From assembly GCF_026011735.1 (NCBI RefSeq), contig NZ_BRVN01000004.1:124001-188000 (forward strand): 64,000 bases of DNA, given 5' to 3'. Each line of letters begins with the position of its first letter. The stretch's first letter is position 1. Made by a program: the position numbers and the translations under genes. Source of the DNA: Dietzia sp. NCCP-2495. Lineage in GTDB: Bacteria > Actinomycetota > Actinomycetes > Mycobacteriales > Mycobacteriaceae. Below, one piece after another: positions 14,314 to 23,084 of the stretch. The notes under the pieces were generated by a model. It had not been told where the DNA came from, did no database searches, and saw nothing but the letters and a program-made list of their open reading frames with translations.

Positions 14314-15456
14314 GTGTTCGACATCCTCACCGAAGAGCAGCGAGATTTCGCCGCGTCGATCGACGACTTCTGCGCCCGGGAGGTGGGCAGCGTCGAGAAG
14401 CGCGCCGAGCTCACCACCGAGGGCGGGACCCACTCCCCCGAGATCTACGCCAAGATGGCCAAGCTCGGCTGGCTCGGACTCACCGTTCCCGAGGAGTACG
14501 GCGGCTCCGCCGCCGGCGCGGTGGAACTGTGCCTCCTGCTCGAGCACTCCCTGCGGGGCCTGGCGCCCATCGGCGGCATCGGCCCCACCCTGATCACCGC
14601 CGCCGCGTACCAGAAGTTCGGCTCCGAGGAGCAGCGCAAGCGCGCTCTCGAGCTCACCGTGGGCGGCGGCACGCTGTCCATCTCGATGTCCGAGCCCGGC
14701 GCCGGCTCCGACGTCGCCGCCCTGCGCTGCAAGGCCGAGCGGGACGGCGACGAGTGGGTGATCAACGGCCAGAAGACGTGGTGCTCCAACGCCCACTTCG
14801 CCGACCGCATCCTGCTGGTCGCCCGCACCGACTCCTCGGGCAAGAAGCACGAGGGCATCACGATGTTCGACGTCCCGGCCGACATCGACGGCCTGCAGAT
14901 CACCGGCATCGAGACCATGGGCGGCAAGGAGGTCAACGACCTCTACTTCACCGACGTCCGCCTGCCTGCCGACGCCGTCGTGGGCGAGGTCGGCGGCGGC
15001 TGGAGCCAGCTCATGACCGGGCTCAACACCGAGCGGCTCATCCTCGCCGCGATGCAGCTCGGCGTGGCCCAGCGCGCGTTCGACGACTGCCTCAAATTCA
15101 TCCGCGAGCGCGAGCAGTTCGGACGCCCCGTCGGCTCCTTCCAGGTGATCCGCCACCGCATGGCCGACCTGGCCACCGAGATCGAGGCCACCCGCCTCCT
15201 CATCTACGCCGTGGCCAAGAAGGTCGACGACTCCAACCCGGAGGACCTCTTCCCCCGGGAAGCCTCCATGGCCAAGCTCAAGGCCACCGAGCTGAGCAAG
15301 CGCGTCACGCTCGAGTGCATGCAGTCCATGGGCGGCTACGGCTACGCCACCGAGTACGGCATGGAGCGACTCGTCCGCCAGGCCGTGGTCTCCACCATCT
15401 ACGGCGGCACCAACGAGGTCCAGCGCGACATCATCGGAAAGACGCTCGGCCTGTGA
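14314..15456 (+). CDS. Acyl-CoA dehydrogenase
   Basis: 380-residue FAD-dependent acyl-CoA dehydrogenase with a GTG start behind a GGAAGG ribosome site. The flavin/substrate motifs ISMSEPGAGSDVAAL and WVINGQKTWCSNA are present and the C-terminus is IYGGTNEVQRDIIGKTLGL. The position holding the catalytic Glu in medium-chain enzymes (IYEGT) is Gly here, while Glu240 is present in LNTERLILAA, the position used by isovaleryl-CoA and long-chain enzymes. A branched- or long-chain substrate is therefore more likely than medium-chain. The stop overlaps the next start as GTGA. Confidence 0.94.
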   Translation: MFDILTEEQRDFAASIDDFCAREVGSVEKRAELTTEGGTHSPEIYAKMAKLGWLGLTVPEEYGGSAAGAVELCLLLEHSLRGLAPIGGIGPTLITAAAYQKFGSEEQRKRALELTVGGGTLSISMSEPGAGSDVAALRCKAERDGDEWVINGQKTWCSNAHFADRILLVARTDSSGKKHEGITMFDVPADIDGLQITGIETMGGKEVNDLYFTDVRLPADAVVGEVGGGWSQLMTGLNTERLILAAMQLGVAQRAFDDCLKFIREREQFGRPVGSFQVIRHRMADLATEIEATRLLIYAVAKKVDDSNPEDLFPREASMAKLKATELSKRVTLECMQSMGGYGYATEYGMERLVRQAVVSTIYGGTNEVQRDIIGKTLGL

Positions 15457-16019
15457 GCGCCGACGGAGTCGCCTCGAAGCTCGCCGCCGAGCGCGCCACC
15501 GAGGCCCCTTCCGAACTCGCCGCTGACCTCGCAGCCGAGCTCGCGGAGATCCGCGCGCTCGACACCGTCCCGTCCGAGCGGGTCTCGGCCCTATGGGACC
15601 GCCTCAGTCCCGCCCGCGTCGACGACATCGCCGGCAGTCGCTGGAAAGGCACCGGCCTGGACACCGGGCACCCGATGTTCGCCATGCTCGGACAGATGCG
15701 GTGGTGGGGCAAGGACTTCACCGACGCCCGCAAGGTCGACCCCATCCTCGTCACCGACGACTCCGGCGACGTGGTCCCGGATACCTCAGCGACGGGCGGT
15801 GGCGGGGCATCACTGTGGGAGGTCTCGTTCCGGGGACGCCCGACCGCGTCCATGGTGTACGACCGGCTGCCGGTGATCGACCACTTCGTCGTCGTCGACA
15901 CCACCACCGATCCCACCACCGGCGCGTCACGGCCGTCCACCCTCCTCGCGGTGATGAACGGACGCGGCACCGTCTCCGACGGCGAGCACTTCTGGTTCCT
16001 CCTCGACCGGGAGGACTGA
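15453..16019 (+). CDS. GXWXG/DUF4334 domain protein
   Basis: 188-residue soluble protein with a GTG start overlapping the acyl-CoA dehydrogenase stop. The N-terminus is Ala/Glu-rich and helical. The GXWXG-type motif is GSRWKGTGLDTGHP, and the DUF4334 part covers WWGKDFTDARKVDPILV to the FWFLLDRED end. Neither domain has an established reaction that I know of; family members often lie beside acyl-CoA metabolism genes. Translational coupling suggests it works with the dehydrogenase, perhaps as a lipid-binding or redox accessory protein, but this is inference. Confidence 0.8.
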   Translation: MSADGVASKLAAERATEAPSELAADLAAELAEIRALDTVPSERVSALWDRLSPARVDDIAGSRWKGTGLDTGHPMFAMLGQMRWWGKDFTDARKVDPILVTDDSGDVVPDTSATGGGGASLWEVSFRGRPTASMVYDRLPVIDHFVVVDTTTDPTTGASRPSTLLAVMNGRGTVSDGEHFWFLLDRED

Positions 16020-16137
16020 CCGCCGCCCGGGCGGGCCCGGCGTCGAGAATCGGGGGGTTCTCGAACCCGGCCCGCCCACGGAGCGATTCGGCGCGGGATC
16101 GGCTGCGCCGCACGACGCACGGCCGCACAATGGGCAC

Positions 16138-16935
16138 ATGTCTCCCGCCGATCGACCTATCCGCATCGCCGTCCAACTCCAACCGCAACACTGCCCCGAC
16201 TACGGACAGCTGCGCGACGCCGTGGCCAGGTCCGAGGACGCGGGCGTGGACGTGGTGTTCAACTGGGACCACTTCTATCCCCTCTACGGCGAACCCGACG
16301 GCGCCCACTTCGAATGCTGGACCCTGCTCGCCGCGTGGGCGCAGCAGACCGAGCGCGTGGAACTCGGCGCGCTCGTGACCTGCAACAGCTACCGCAACCC
16401 CGACCTGCTCGCCGACATGGCCCGCACCGTCGACCACATCTCCGGCGGACGCCTCATCCTGGGCCTGGGCAGCGGGTGGTTCCAGCGGGACTACGCCGAA
16501 TACGGCTACGAGTTCGGCACCAAGGGCTCGCGACTCGACGACCTCGGTGGGTCGCTGGAGCGGATCGAGAAGCGATTCTCCGCGCTCAACCCGCCCCCCA
16601 CGCGCGACATTCCCGTCCTGCTCGGCGGCGGCGGTGAACGCAAGACACTGCGGCACGTCGCCCGGCACGCCGACATCTGGCACTCGTTCGTCGACGTGGA
16701 GACCTACCGGCACAAGGCGCAGGTGCTCGCGCGGCACTGCGCTGACGTGGGGCGCGATCCTGCGGAGATCGAACGGTCCACCGAGATCGGCGGCGCGGCC
16801 TCGCCGGACGACGCGCGGCGGACCGCGGAGGCGCTCCACGCCGAGGGGATCACGCTGTTCACCGTCGGACTGAACGGTCCCGACTACCCACTCGACCTGG
16901 TCGAACCGCTGGTCGCCTGGCGCGACGGGCGCTGA
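16138..16935 (+). CDS. LLM-class (F420-dependent-like) oxidoreductase
   Basis: 265-residue luciferase-like TIM-barrel enzyme. The family features are IAVQLQPQHCPDYGQLRDA at the N-terminus, GVDVVFNWDHFYP, the VELGALVTCNSYRNPDLLADM stretch, and GGRLILGLGSGWFQRDYAEYG, the typical LLM block. Actinobacterial members usually use coenzyme F420; the cofactor is not proven by sequence alone. It lies 118 nt after the DUF4334 gene on the same strand and has its own gap upstream, so operon membership is uncertain. An 18-bp direct repeat straddles its stop codon. Confidence 0.88.
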   Translation: MSPADRPIRIAVQLQPQHCPDYGQLRDAVARSEDAGVDVVFNWDHFYPLYGEPDGAHFECWTLLAAWAQQTERVELGALVTCNSYRNPDLLADMARTVDHISGGRLILGLGSGWFQRDYAEYGYEFGTKGSRLDDLGGSLERIEKRFSALNPPPTRDIPVLLGGGGERKTLRHVARHADIWHSFVDVETYRHKAQVLARHCADVGRDPAEIERSTEIGGAASPDDARRTAEALHAEGITLFTVGLNGPDYPLDLVEPLVAWRDGR

Positions 16936-16955
16936 ATTCGCCTGGCGCGACGGGC
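16913..16955. repeat. 18-bp direct repeat across the LLM gene stop, then a TTCG hairpin
   Basis: TCGCCTGGCGCGACGGGC occurs at 16913-16930 (the last codons of the LLM gene) and again at 16938-16955, just after the stop. A short hairpin GCCCC-TTCG-GGGGC follows at 16983-16996, between the convergent LLM and small membrane protein genes, without a T-run. It may end transcription from either side. Confidence 0.6.
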
Positions 16956-17002
16956 ACCGAGCCCGCTGGGGCCGGGCGCTGGGCCCCTTCGGGGGCGGAG
17001 GC

Positions 17003-17239
17003 TCAGAGGCCCTTGACCGCGCGATCGGCCCGGCGCCACGCCCGGTACGTCAGCCAGGACAGGACGAGCATCCCCAGCAGGACCACCGACGCCAGCATCG
17101 ACGGCCGGCCGGTGGCGATCAAGCCGACCGCGTTGACCACCGCGAGCAGCGTGAAGAAGCCGACGAACCCGGCGAGCATCTCCAGACGCTGACGGGTCGC
17201 CAGCGCGTCGGCCCCACCGCGCCCCGTGCCCCGTGCCAC
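17003..17239 (-). CDS. Small two-helix membrane protein, sugar transporter operon
   Basis: 78 residues with two predicted membrane helices, around MLAGFVGFFTLLAVVNAVGL and MLASVVLLGMLVLSWLTY, ending in the basic stretch RAWRRADRAVKGL. Not recognised as a named family. It starts 7 nt after the sugB-like stop in the same direction, so it is the last gene of the sugar importer operon. It could be a transporter accessory or assembly protein; no function is assigned. Confidence 0.7.
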   Translation of the reverse strand: MARGTGRGGADALATRQRLEMLAGFVGFFTLLAVVNAVGLIATGRPSMLASVVLLGMLVLSWLTYRAWRRADRAVKGL

Positions 17240-17246
17240 GCCCCGA

Positions 17247-18143
17247 TCAGCTCTTCAGGCCGCCGGCGGTGAGGCCGGAGACGATGCGCCGCTGGAAGAT
17301 CAGCACCATGATCACGAGCGGGATGGTCACGAGCGCGCCGGCCGCCATGATCGCTGCATACGGCTGGGTGAACGGGTCGTTCCCGGCGAAACGGGCGATG
17401 GCGACGGTGACCGGCTCGGTGGACTGGTTCGACAGCTGACTGGAGAGCATGAACTCGTTCCAGGTCATGATGAACGCCAGGATCGCCGTGGTGAACAGGG
17501 CCGGCGCGGCCAGCGGCAGGATGATCTTCATGAACGCCTGACCGCGGGTGGCGCCGTCGACACGAGCCGCCTCCTCGAGCTCCCACGGCAGGTCGTTGAA
17601 GAACGACGTGAGCGTGTAGATCGTCAGCGGCAGGGCGAACGAGACGTTGGGGATGATCATCGCCTGGTAGCTGCCGATCCAGCCGATGTCCGTGAACAGC
17701 TGGAACAGCGGCGTGACCAGGGCGACGCCGGGGAACATCGACGCCGCCAACACCACGCCCGAGACCAGGAACTTGCCCCGGAAATCGACGCGGGCCAGCG
17801 CGTAGGCGGCGAACACGCCGAAGATGATGGCCGCGAGCGTGGTGACCACGCTGATGAGGACGGAGTTGCCGATCGCCGCCAGGAAGTCGTTGCCGCCAGA
17901 GGTGTCGAGGGCCTGCTTGAAGTTGGCCATCGTCAGGTGCGACGGGAACGGGTTCTTCGAGAACGTGTGGACGTTGTCGCGGAACGCGGTGACGACCATC
18001 CAGTAGAACGGCGCCAGGCCCCACACGAGGATGAACAGGGCGCCGAGGTAGGTGCGGATCTGCGGCCAGATCGGCTGCCGGGGAGCGGCGATCGGGGGGC
18101 GCTCGGCGCCGGACCGGGTCGTGGATGCGGTGGGAGCGCTCAC
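17247..18143 (-). CDS. sugB: Carbohydrate ABC permease, SugB-like
   Basis: 298-residue MalG-type inner-membrane permease with about six membrane segments. The ATPase-coupling EAA loop reads LEEAARVDGATRGQAFMKIILPLAAPAL, showing the E-A-A-x3-G-x9-I-x-L-P pattern. It starts in a 4-nt overlap with the other permease. Order LpqY-SugA-SugB matches the mycobacterial trehalose importer (established knowledge). Trehalose is the likely substrate, but other sugars are possible. Confidence 0.88.
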   Translation of the reverse strand: MSAPTASTTRSGAERPPIAAPRQPIWPQIRTYLGALFILVWGLAPFYWMVVTAFRDNVHTFSKNPFPSHLTMANFKQALDTSGGNDFLAAIGNSVLISVVTTLAAIIFGVFAAYALARVDFRGKFLVSGVVLAASMFPGVALVTPLFQLFTDIGWIGSYQAMIIPNVSFALPLTIYTLTSFFNDLPWELEEAARVDGATRGQAFMKIILPLAAPALFTTAILAFIMTWNEFMLSSQLSNQSTEPVTVAIARFAGNDPFTQPYAAIMAAGALVTIPLVIMVLIFQRRIVSGLTAGGLKS

Positions 18144-19177
18144 CGGATCTCCTCCTTCTTACCGGTACGGTCCTCGACGACATTGGCGCCGAGCCACTTC
18201 ACCATGACGAACGCCACGGCGAATATCAGCAGGAACACCAACGTGGACAGAGCGGACGCGCTGTTGAACGCGCCGGTCCGCATCTGGTTGACCACGAGCT
18301 GCGAGATGGTGGCCGTGGGTGAGCTGGAGTTGGCGCTGATGAGGATCACCGGCAGGTCGTACATGCGCAACGCGTCGAGCGTGCGGAAGAGGATCGCGAC
18401 CATGAGCGCGGGGCGGACCAACGGGAGGGTGATCTTGACGAACTGCTGCCACTTGGTGGCGCCGTCGACACGGGCCGCCTCGTAGACGTCCCCGGGGATC
18501 ATCTGCAGGCCGGCGAGGATGAGCAGTGCCATGAACGGCGTCGTCTTCCACACGTCCGCGATGATCACGGCGACCTTCGAGTAGAAGGGGTCGGTGGTCC
18601 AGGCGATGTCGCGCCCCAGGATCGAGTTGACGATGCCCTCGGGGGAGAAGATGAACGCCCACAGCTTGGCGGTGACCGCGGTGGGGATGGCCCACGGCAC
18701 GAGGACCGCTGCACGGAGGAGGGCGCGGCCCCAGATGTTGCGGCCCATGACCACGGCCATCCAGAAACCGAGGACGGTCTCGATGGACACGGTGACGACG
18801 GTGAACATCGCAGTGTTGCGCATCGCCGGCCAGAAGTCGGTGGCGATGTTGCCGGGGGCACACGGCACGGAGACGCCGCTGTTGCTCGTACAGGTCTGGT
18901 TGAGCCAGTAGATGTAGTGCGAGAGCGTGCCGAACGCGCCGTCCTCGAACCGTCCGGTCTCCGGATTGAGCCCGGCGTCACCGACGAACGACAGGTAGAC
19001 CGCGCGCACGATCGGATAGCCGATGACGATGGCGAGGATGACCAGCGGCGGGCCGACCATCCACACCGGGCGCCAGTCGAACTTCTTCTTGACGAGCACC
19101 GGCGGGGAATCCGACGTCCGCCCGTCACCCGGCGGGGAAGCATGACCCGTCGAGAATTCCGGGATCTGGGCTGTCAT
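18140..19177 (-). CDS. sugA: Carbohydrate ABC permease, SugA-like
   Basis: 345-residue MalF-type permease. A charged N-terminal tail precedes membrane segments beginning with VWMVGPPLVILAIVIGYPIV; the EAA loop YEAARVDGATKWQQFVKITLPLVRPAL is near the C-terminal third. The start at 19177 was preferred because the upstream extension to 19231 is unlike the family. It follows the binding protein by about 150 nt, a gap that could hold an mRNA processing or attenuation signal, and overlaps the sugB-like gene by 4 nt. Confidence 0.88.
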   Translation of the reverse strand: MTAQIPEFSTGHASPPGDGRTSDSPPVLVKKKFDWRPVWMVGPPLVILAIVIGYPIVRAVYLSFVGDAGLNPETGRFEDGAFGTLSHYIYWLNQTCTSNSGVSVPCAPGNIATDFWPAMRNTAMFTVVTVSIETVLGFWMAVVMGRNIWGRALLRAAVLVPWAIPTAVTAKLWAFIFSPEGIVNSILGRDIAWTTDPFYSKVAVIIADVWKTTPFMALLILAGLQMIPGDVYEAARVDGATKWQQFVKITLPLVRPALMVAILFRTLDALRMYDLPVILISANSSSPTATISQLVVNQMRTGAFNSASALSTLVFLLIFAVAFVMVKWLGANVVEDRTGKKEEIR

Positions 19178-19329
19178 CGTCCCTCCTGCTCTCGAAGTGA
19201 TGCGGTGCGCGGACGACGAACCGGCCGGCACACGGGATCGTATACCCGTGCACCGGCCGGTCGACGACGGTCCGGCGAAGTGGGCCGGGGCTCACGGGCC
19301 CCGGTCGCCACGTCAGAACCGTCGATCTG

Positions 19330-20610
19330 TCAGTTGCCGGCCTGCTGGATGGCCGCGGCCATGTCTGTCGTGGCCTGCTCGACGTCCTTCTCACCCTTGA
19401 GCGCGGCGTGCGTGTTGTCCTGCACGGCCTTGGAGACGGCCGGGTAGAACGGGGTCACCGGACGCGGCTTGGCCGCCTCGAGCGCCGCCTTGAGCGCCGT
19501 CATGTACGGGAACTCGGCCTGCAGGGCCGGGTCGTCGTAGATCGAGGCCAGCACCGGCGGGAACGACGCCTGCGCGAAGCCCATCTGGACGTCCTCGCTG
19601 ATGATGAAGGAGACGAAGTCGACGGCGGTCGCTTTGTTCTCCGAGTAGACGTTGATGGCGTTGTTGTAGCCACCGAGGGTCGACGCACCGGCGCCCTCCG
19701 GGCCGACAATCGGCGCGACGTCGAAGTTATCCGCGACCTCGGGGCCGGCCTCGGTCTTGGCCTTGTCGTACATGTACGGCCAGTTGTACGAGTACATGGT
19801 CTCGCCGCCGAGGAAGCCGAGCGCGGTCTCCTCCTCCGAGAAGGCGTCGGTCTTCTTGGCGATGACGTCGTCCTGGTAGCCGTCGACGAGGGCCTGCAGG
19901 CCGGCGCGCGACTGCTCGGACTCGACCTCCGGGGTGGCACCGTCCTCGCCCACCACGGAGCCGCCCCAGCTATTGATGAACTGGCTCGCCGCCACGGTGG
20001 CCTGCTCGCCGAGCTTGAGCGGCATCTGGAGGCAGTCGACGTTTCGCTCGACCGCGACGTTGCACGAGTCGACGAGGGCCTGCCAGTTGGCGGGGGCCTC
20101 GGGAACCATGTCGGTGCGGTAGTACAGCAGCTGCGCGTTGGTGTTCTGCGGCACGGCGTAGAGGGTGCCGTTGTAGGTGGCCGACTCGACCGCGGCCGGG
20201 ATCAGCCCGGAGGTGTCGACGGAGGTGTCACCCTCGATCGCCTGGACCCAGCCGTTCGCGGCGAAGTGCGCGGTGTCGGTGATGTCGAGGGCGAACACGT
20301 CGTAGTCGCCGCTCTCGGCCTGGAGCGACTGGACCAGCGTGTCACGCTGGGCGTCGGCGTCGCCGGGCAGCTCGTGGAGGGTGACCTGCTCGTCGGGGTG
20401 CTCGGCGTTCCACTGCTCGACGGCGGGCTCGAGCGTCGCGATGTCGTTCTTGCCCATCGCGAAGGTGATGGGACCGCGCGAATCGGTGCCGGACTGAGCC
20501 TGCTCGTCCGAGGCGGCGGAGTCGCCACCGTCACTCGAACACGCCGTCACCGAGAGCGCCACGATCGAGGCGACCGCCGCTCCCTTGAAAATCCTGCCGA
20601 ATCCGGCCAT
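19330..20610 (-). CDS. lpqY: Sugar-binding lipoprotein, LpqY-like
   Basis: 426-residue extracytoplasmic solute-binding lipoprotein. The signal peptide ends in a lipobox LSVTACSS with Cys24 to be lipidated, then a Ser/Asp/Gly-rich linker and the extracellular sugar-binding fold with GGSVVGEDGATPEVES and YNNAINVYSENKATAVDFV. ATG 20610 was chosen over ATG 20616 because AGGAG lies 7 nt before the former but only 1 nt before the latter. First gene of the importer. Two CRP/GlxR-like sites are in the upstream gap, suggesting cAMP-linked carbon control. Confidence 0.9.
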   Translation of the reverse strand: MAGFGRIFKGAAVASIVALSVTACSSDGGDSAASDEQAQSGTDSRGPITFAMGKNDIATLEPAVEQWNAEHPDEQVTLHELPGDADAQRDTLVQSLQAESGDYDVFALDITDTAHFAANGWVQAIEGDTSVDTSGLIPAAVESATYNGTLYAVPQNTNAQLLYYRTDMVPEAPANWQALVDSCNVAVERNVDCLQMPLKLGEQATVAASQFINSWGGSVVGEDGATPEVESEQSRAGLQALVDGYQDDVIAKKTDAFSEEETALGFLGGETMYSYNWPYMYDKAKTEAGPEVADNFDVAPIVGPEGAGASTLGGYNNAINVYSENKATAVDFVSFIISEDVQMGFAQASFPPVLASIYDDPALQAEFPYMTALKAALEAAKPRPVTPFYPAVSKAVQDNTHAALKGEKDVEQATTDMAAAIQQAGN

Positions 20611-20682
20611 GTGCATTCTCCTACTGTCATGTCTCGACGCCCCCGCCGATGCGTATGGGCGGGATCAGCGATCCGTCATGGT

Positions 20683-20698
20683 TGTGACTCACATCTCA
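20683..20698. promoter_or_regulatory. CRP/GlxR-like site upstream of the lpqY-like gene
   Basis: TGTGACTCACATCTCA fits the actinobacterial CRP/GlxR pattern TGTGA-N6-TCACA with one mismatch in the right half. It is about 73 nt upstream of the lpqY-like start, on a 286-nt intergenic stretch shared with the siderophore-interacting gene. Confidence 0.45.
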
Positions 20699-20826
20699 CT
20701 GAGGACCAGCTGAGCGTATCCCACTTGCCAGCCGCCATTTGGAAGCCCCGCCACACGGGCGAACATGGTCGAGATCCAATCATGAAACATCAGTCACACA
20801 AGACACTCTAACAACATCAACATCAG

Positions 20827-20842
20827 TGTGACACCTCTCACC
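20827..20842. promoter_or_regulatory. Second CRP/GlxR-like site in the lpqY/SIP gap
   Basis: TGTGACACCTCTCACC fits TGTGA-N6-TCACA with one mismatch. The left half also forms an inverted pair with GTCACAC at 20793-20799. It is about 37 nt upstream of the iron box, so it might also influence the divergent gene. Confidence 0.4.
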
Positions 20843-20878
20843 CCAGGCATGTTCCGCACTAGCTGTCGAGGTGGATAG

Positions 20879-20897
20879 TTAGGTTAGGCTGCCCTCA
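20879..20897 (+). promoter_or_regulatory. DtxR/IdeR iron box overlapping the start codon
   Basis: TTAGGTTAGGCTGCCCTCA matches 16 of 19 positions of the iron-box consensus TTAGGTTAGGCTAACCTAA and ends on the A of the ATG of the siderophore-interacting gene. The inner TAGGCT (20885-20890) is well placed as a -10 element for a leaderless mRNA starting at that ATG. Iron-loaded DtxR/IdeR would then cover the promoter and start. Confidence 0.75.
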
Positions 20898-21754
20898 TGA
20901 GTGTGAAGCGCATGAAGCCGGACCACGCCACGACCATTCCCGTCACCCTGTCCGCCCGCGCAGAGGTGAGCCCGTCCTTCCTCCGACTGACGGTCACCGG
21001 TGCCGACCTGGACAGCTACCAGCCGATGGGAGCAGACCAGTGGTTCCGCCTGTTCCTGCCCTCCGGTGGCGGACTAGCCGCGGACGTCGCCGGAGACACC
21101 GGTAACGCAACCGGAACCGGGGTCGGGGCAGGTGAACCCAGGACCCTGCCCGACATGAGCCTGCGCAGTATCGCCAGCTACACGCTCACCCGGCCGTCCC
21201 GCAGGCCACTCATCCGCAACTACACGACGGTCGACTTCCGACCCGGCGACCCCGCCGCCGGGCGTGCCACCGCAGAACTCGACTTCGACGTGTACGTGGA
21301 CGACTCACACGAAGGACCGGGCCTGACCTGGGCACGCGATGCACCCCTCGGATCCGCCGCCGCGCTCCTCGACGAGGGCCGACTCTATGCCCCGCCCGAG
21401 GACTCCACCTGCGAGCTCCTGGTCGGCGACGAATCCGCCCTTCCCGCCATCGCCGGGATCCTGTCCGGCGCCCCGGAGACGATGACCGGGCTCGTCGTCG
21501 TCGAACTCGGGAACACCAACGACATCCGCGACCTTCCCCGGCCCTCCGGCGTCGAGGTGGTGTGGACAGAACGAGGAGACACCGAGCCCGGCGCCGGCGC
21601 GCTCGCCGAGGTCCGGCGACGCGGAGCCCCGGCCGACCTGAGCTACGCCTACCTCGCCGGCCCGTCGTCCATGGTCACCGGACTGCGGCGGTTCCTCGTC
21701 CGCGACTGCGGCGTCGCCAAGGACCTCGTGTCCTTCACCGGGTACTGGCGCTGA
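20897..21754 (+). CDS. Siderophore-interacting protein (FAD-dependent ferric reductase family)
   Basis: 285-residue SIP/ViuB-family flavoprotein that releases iron from ferric siderophores by reduction in the cytoplasm. The FAD-binding motif is RNYTTVDFRPGD, and the C-terminal NAD(P)H-binding half contains LLVGDESALPAIAGIL and YLAGPSSMVTGLRRFLVRD, ending in SFTGYWR, typical of the family. The loop GDTGNATGTGVGAGEP is an unusual Gly/Thr-rich insert. An iron box abuts the start, so the gene is probably repressed by DtxR/IdeR when iron is plentiful. It sits between the sugar transporter operon and its likely ATPase gene. In-frame ATG 20912 is an alternative start. Confidence 0.9.
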   Translation: MSVKRMKPDHATTIPVTLSARAEVSPSFLRLTVTGADLDSYQPMGADQWFRLFLPSGGGLAADVAGDTGNATGTGVGAGEPRTLPDMSLRSIASYTLTRPSRRPLIRNYTTVDFRPGDPAAGRATAELDFDVYVDDSHEGPGLTWARDAPLGSAAALLDEGRLYAPPEDSTCELLVGDESALPAIAGILSGAPETMTGLVVVELGNTNDIRDLPRPSGVEVVWTERGDTEPGAGALAEVRRRGAPADLSYAYLAGPSSMVTGLRRFLVRDCGVAKDLVSFTGYWR

Positions 21755-21786
21755 GCGAACGCCCGTAGGCAGCGCGGGCGGTCGCG

Positions 21787-21804
21787 TCAGCGCAGGCGGG
21801 TGAA

Positions 21805-21817
<13 letters not shown>
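21787..21817. repeat. 13-bp direct repeat at the 3' end of the sugC-like gene
   Basis: TCAGCGCAGGCGG occurs at 21787-21799 and at 21805-21817; the second copy includes the sugC-like stop codon on the minus strand. The copies are 5 nt apart, between convergent genes. The arrangement resembles the direct repeat at the LLM gene stop. Confidence 0.5.
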
Positions 21818-22863
<1,046 letters not shown>

Positions 22864-22950
22864 CGCTGACTCTTCCCTCCACCGGCAGGAACGTGCCGGA
22901 CGATCCGAAATATAAGGGTGACCACGTCGACTGTAGCGACCGGCCGGAGA

Positions 22951-22979
22951 GTTCACCTGCACTGTGCCCGTGGTTCATC
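22951..22979 (+). promoter_or_regulatory. PHO-box-like triple 11-bp direct repeat
   Basis: GTTCACC (22951), CTGTGCC (22962) and GTTCATC (22973) are spaced exactly 11 bp apart, the arrangement of actinobacterial PhoP/RegX3 PHO boxes built on GTTCACC. The site is about 105 nt upstream of the phoX start. Activation under phosphate limitation is inferred from the pattern and the phosphatase downstream. Confidence 0.55.
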
Positions 22980-23084
22980 AGTTGGTGGCCGCATCTCTGC
23001 CGCCCCGACTCCCTGAGTTCCTACGGTCGCAGCGATAGCTCAGCCGTCTCATGGCCAGTACCGCACTTGCTCTCAGGGAGAAAT

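Noticed and set aside
20793-20832. GTCACAC and GTGTGAC as a separate operator pair
   Set aside because: Seven bases at 26-nt spacing is too weak alone; it overlaps the better CRP-like match at 20827-20842, so I kept only that site.
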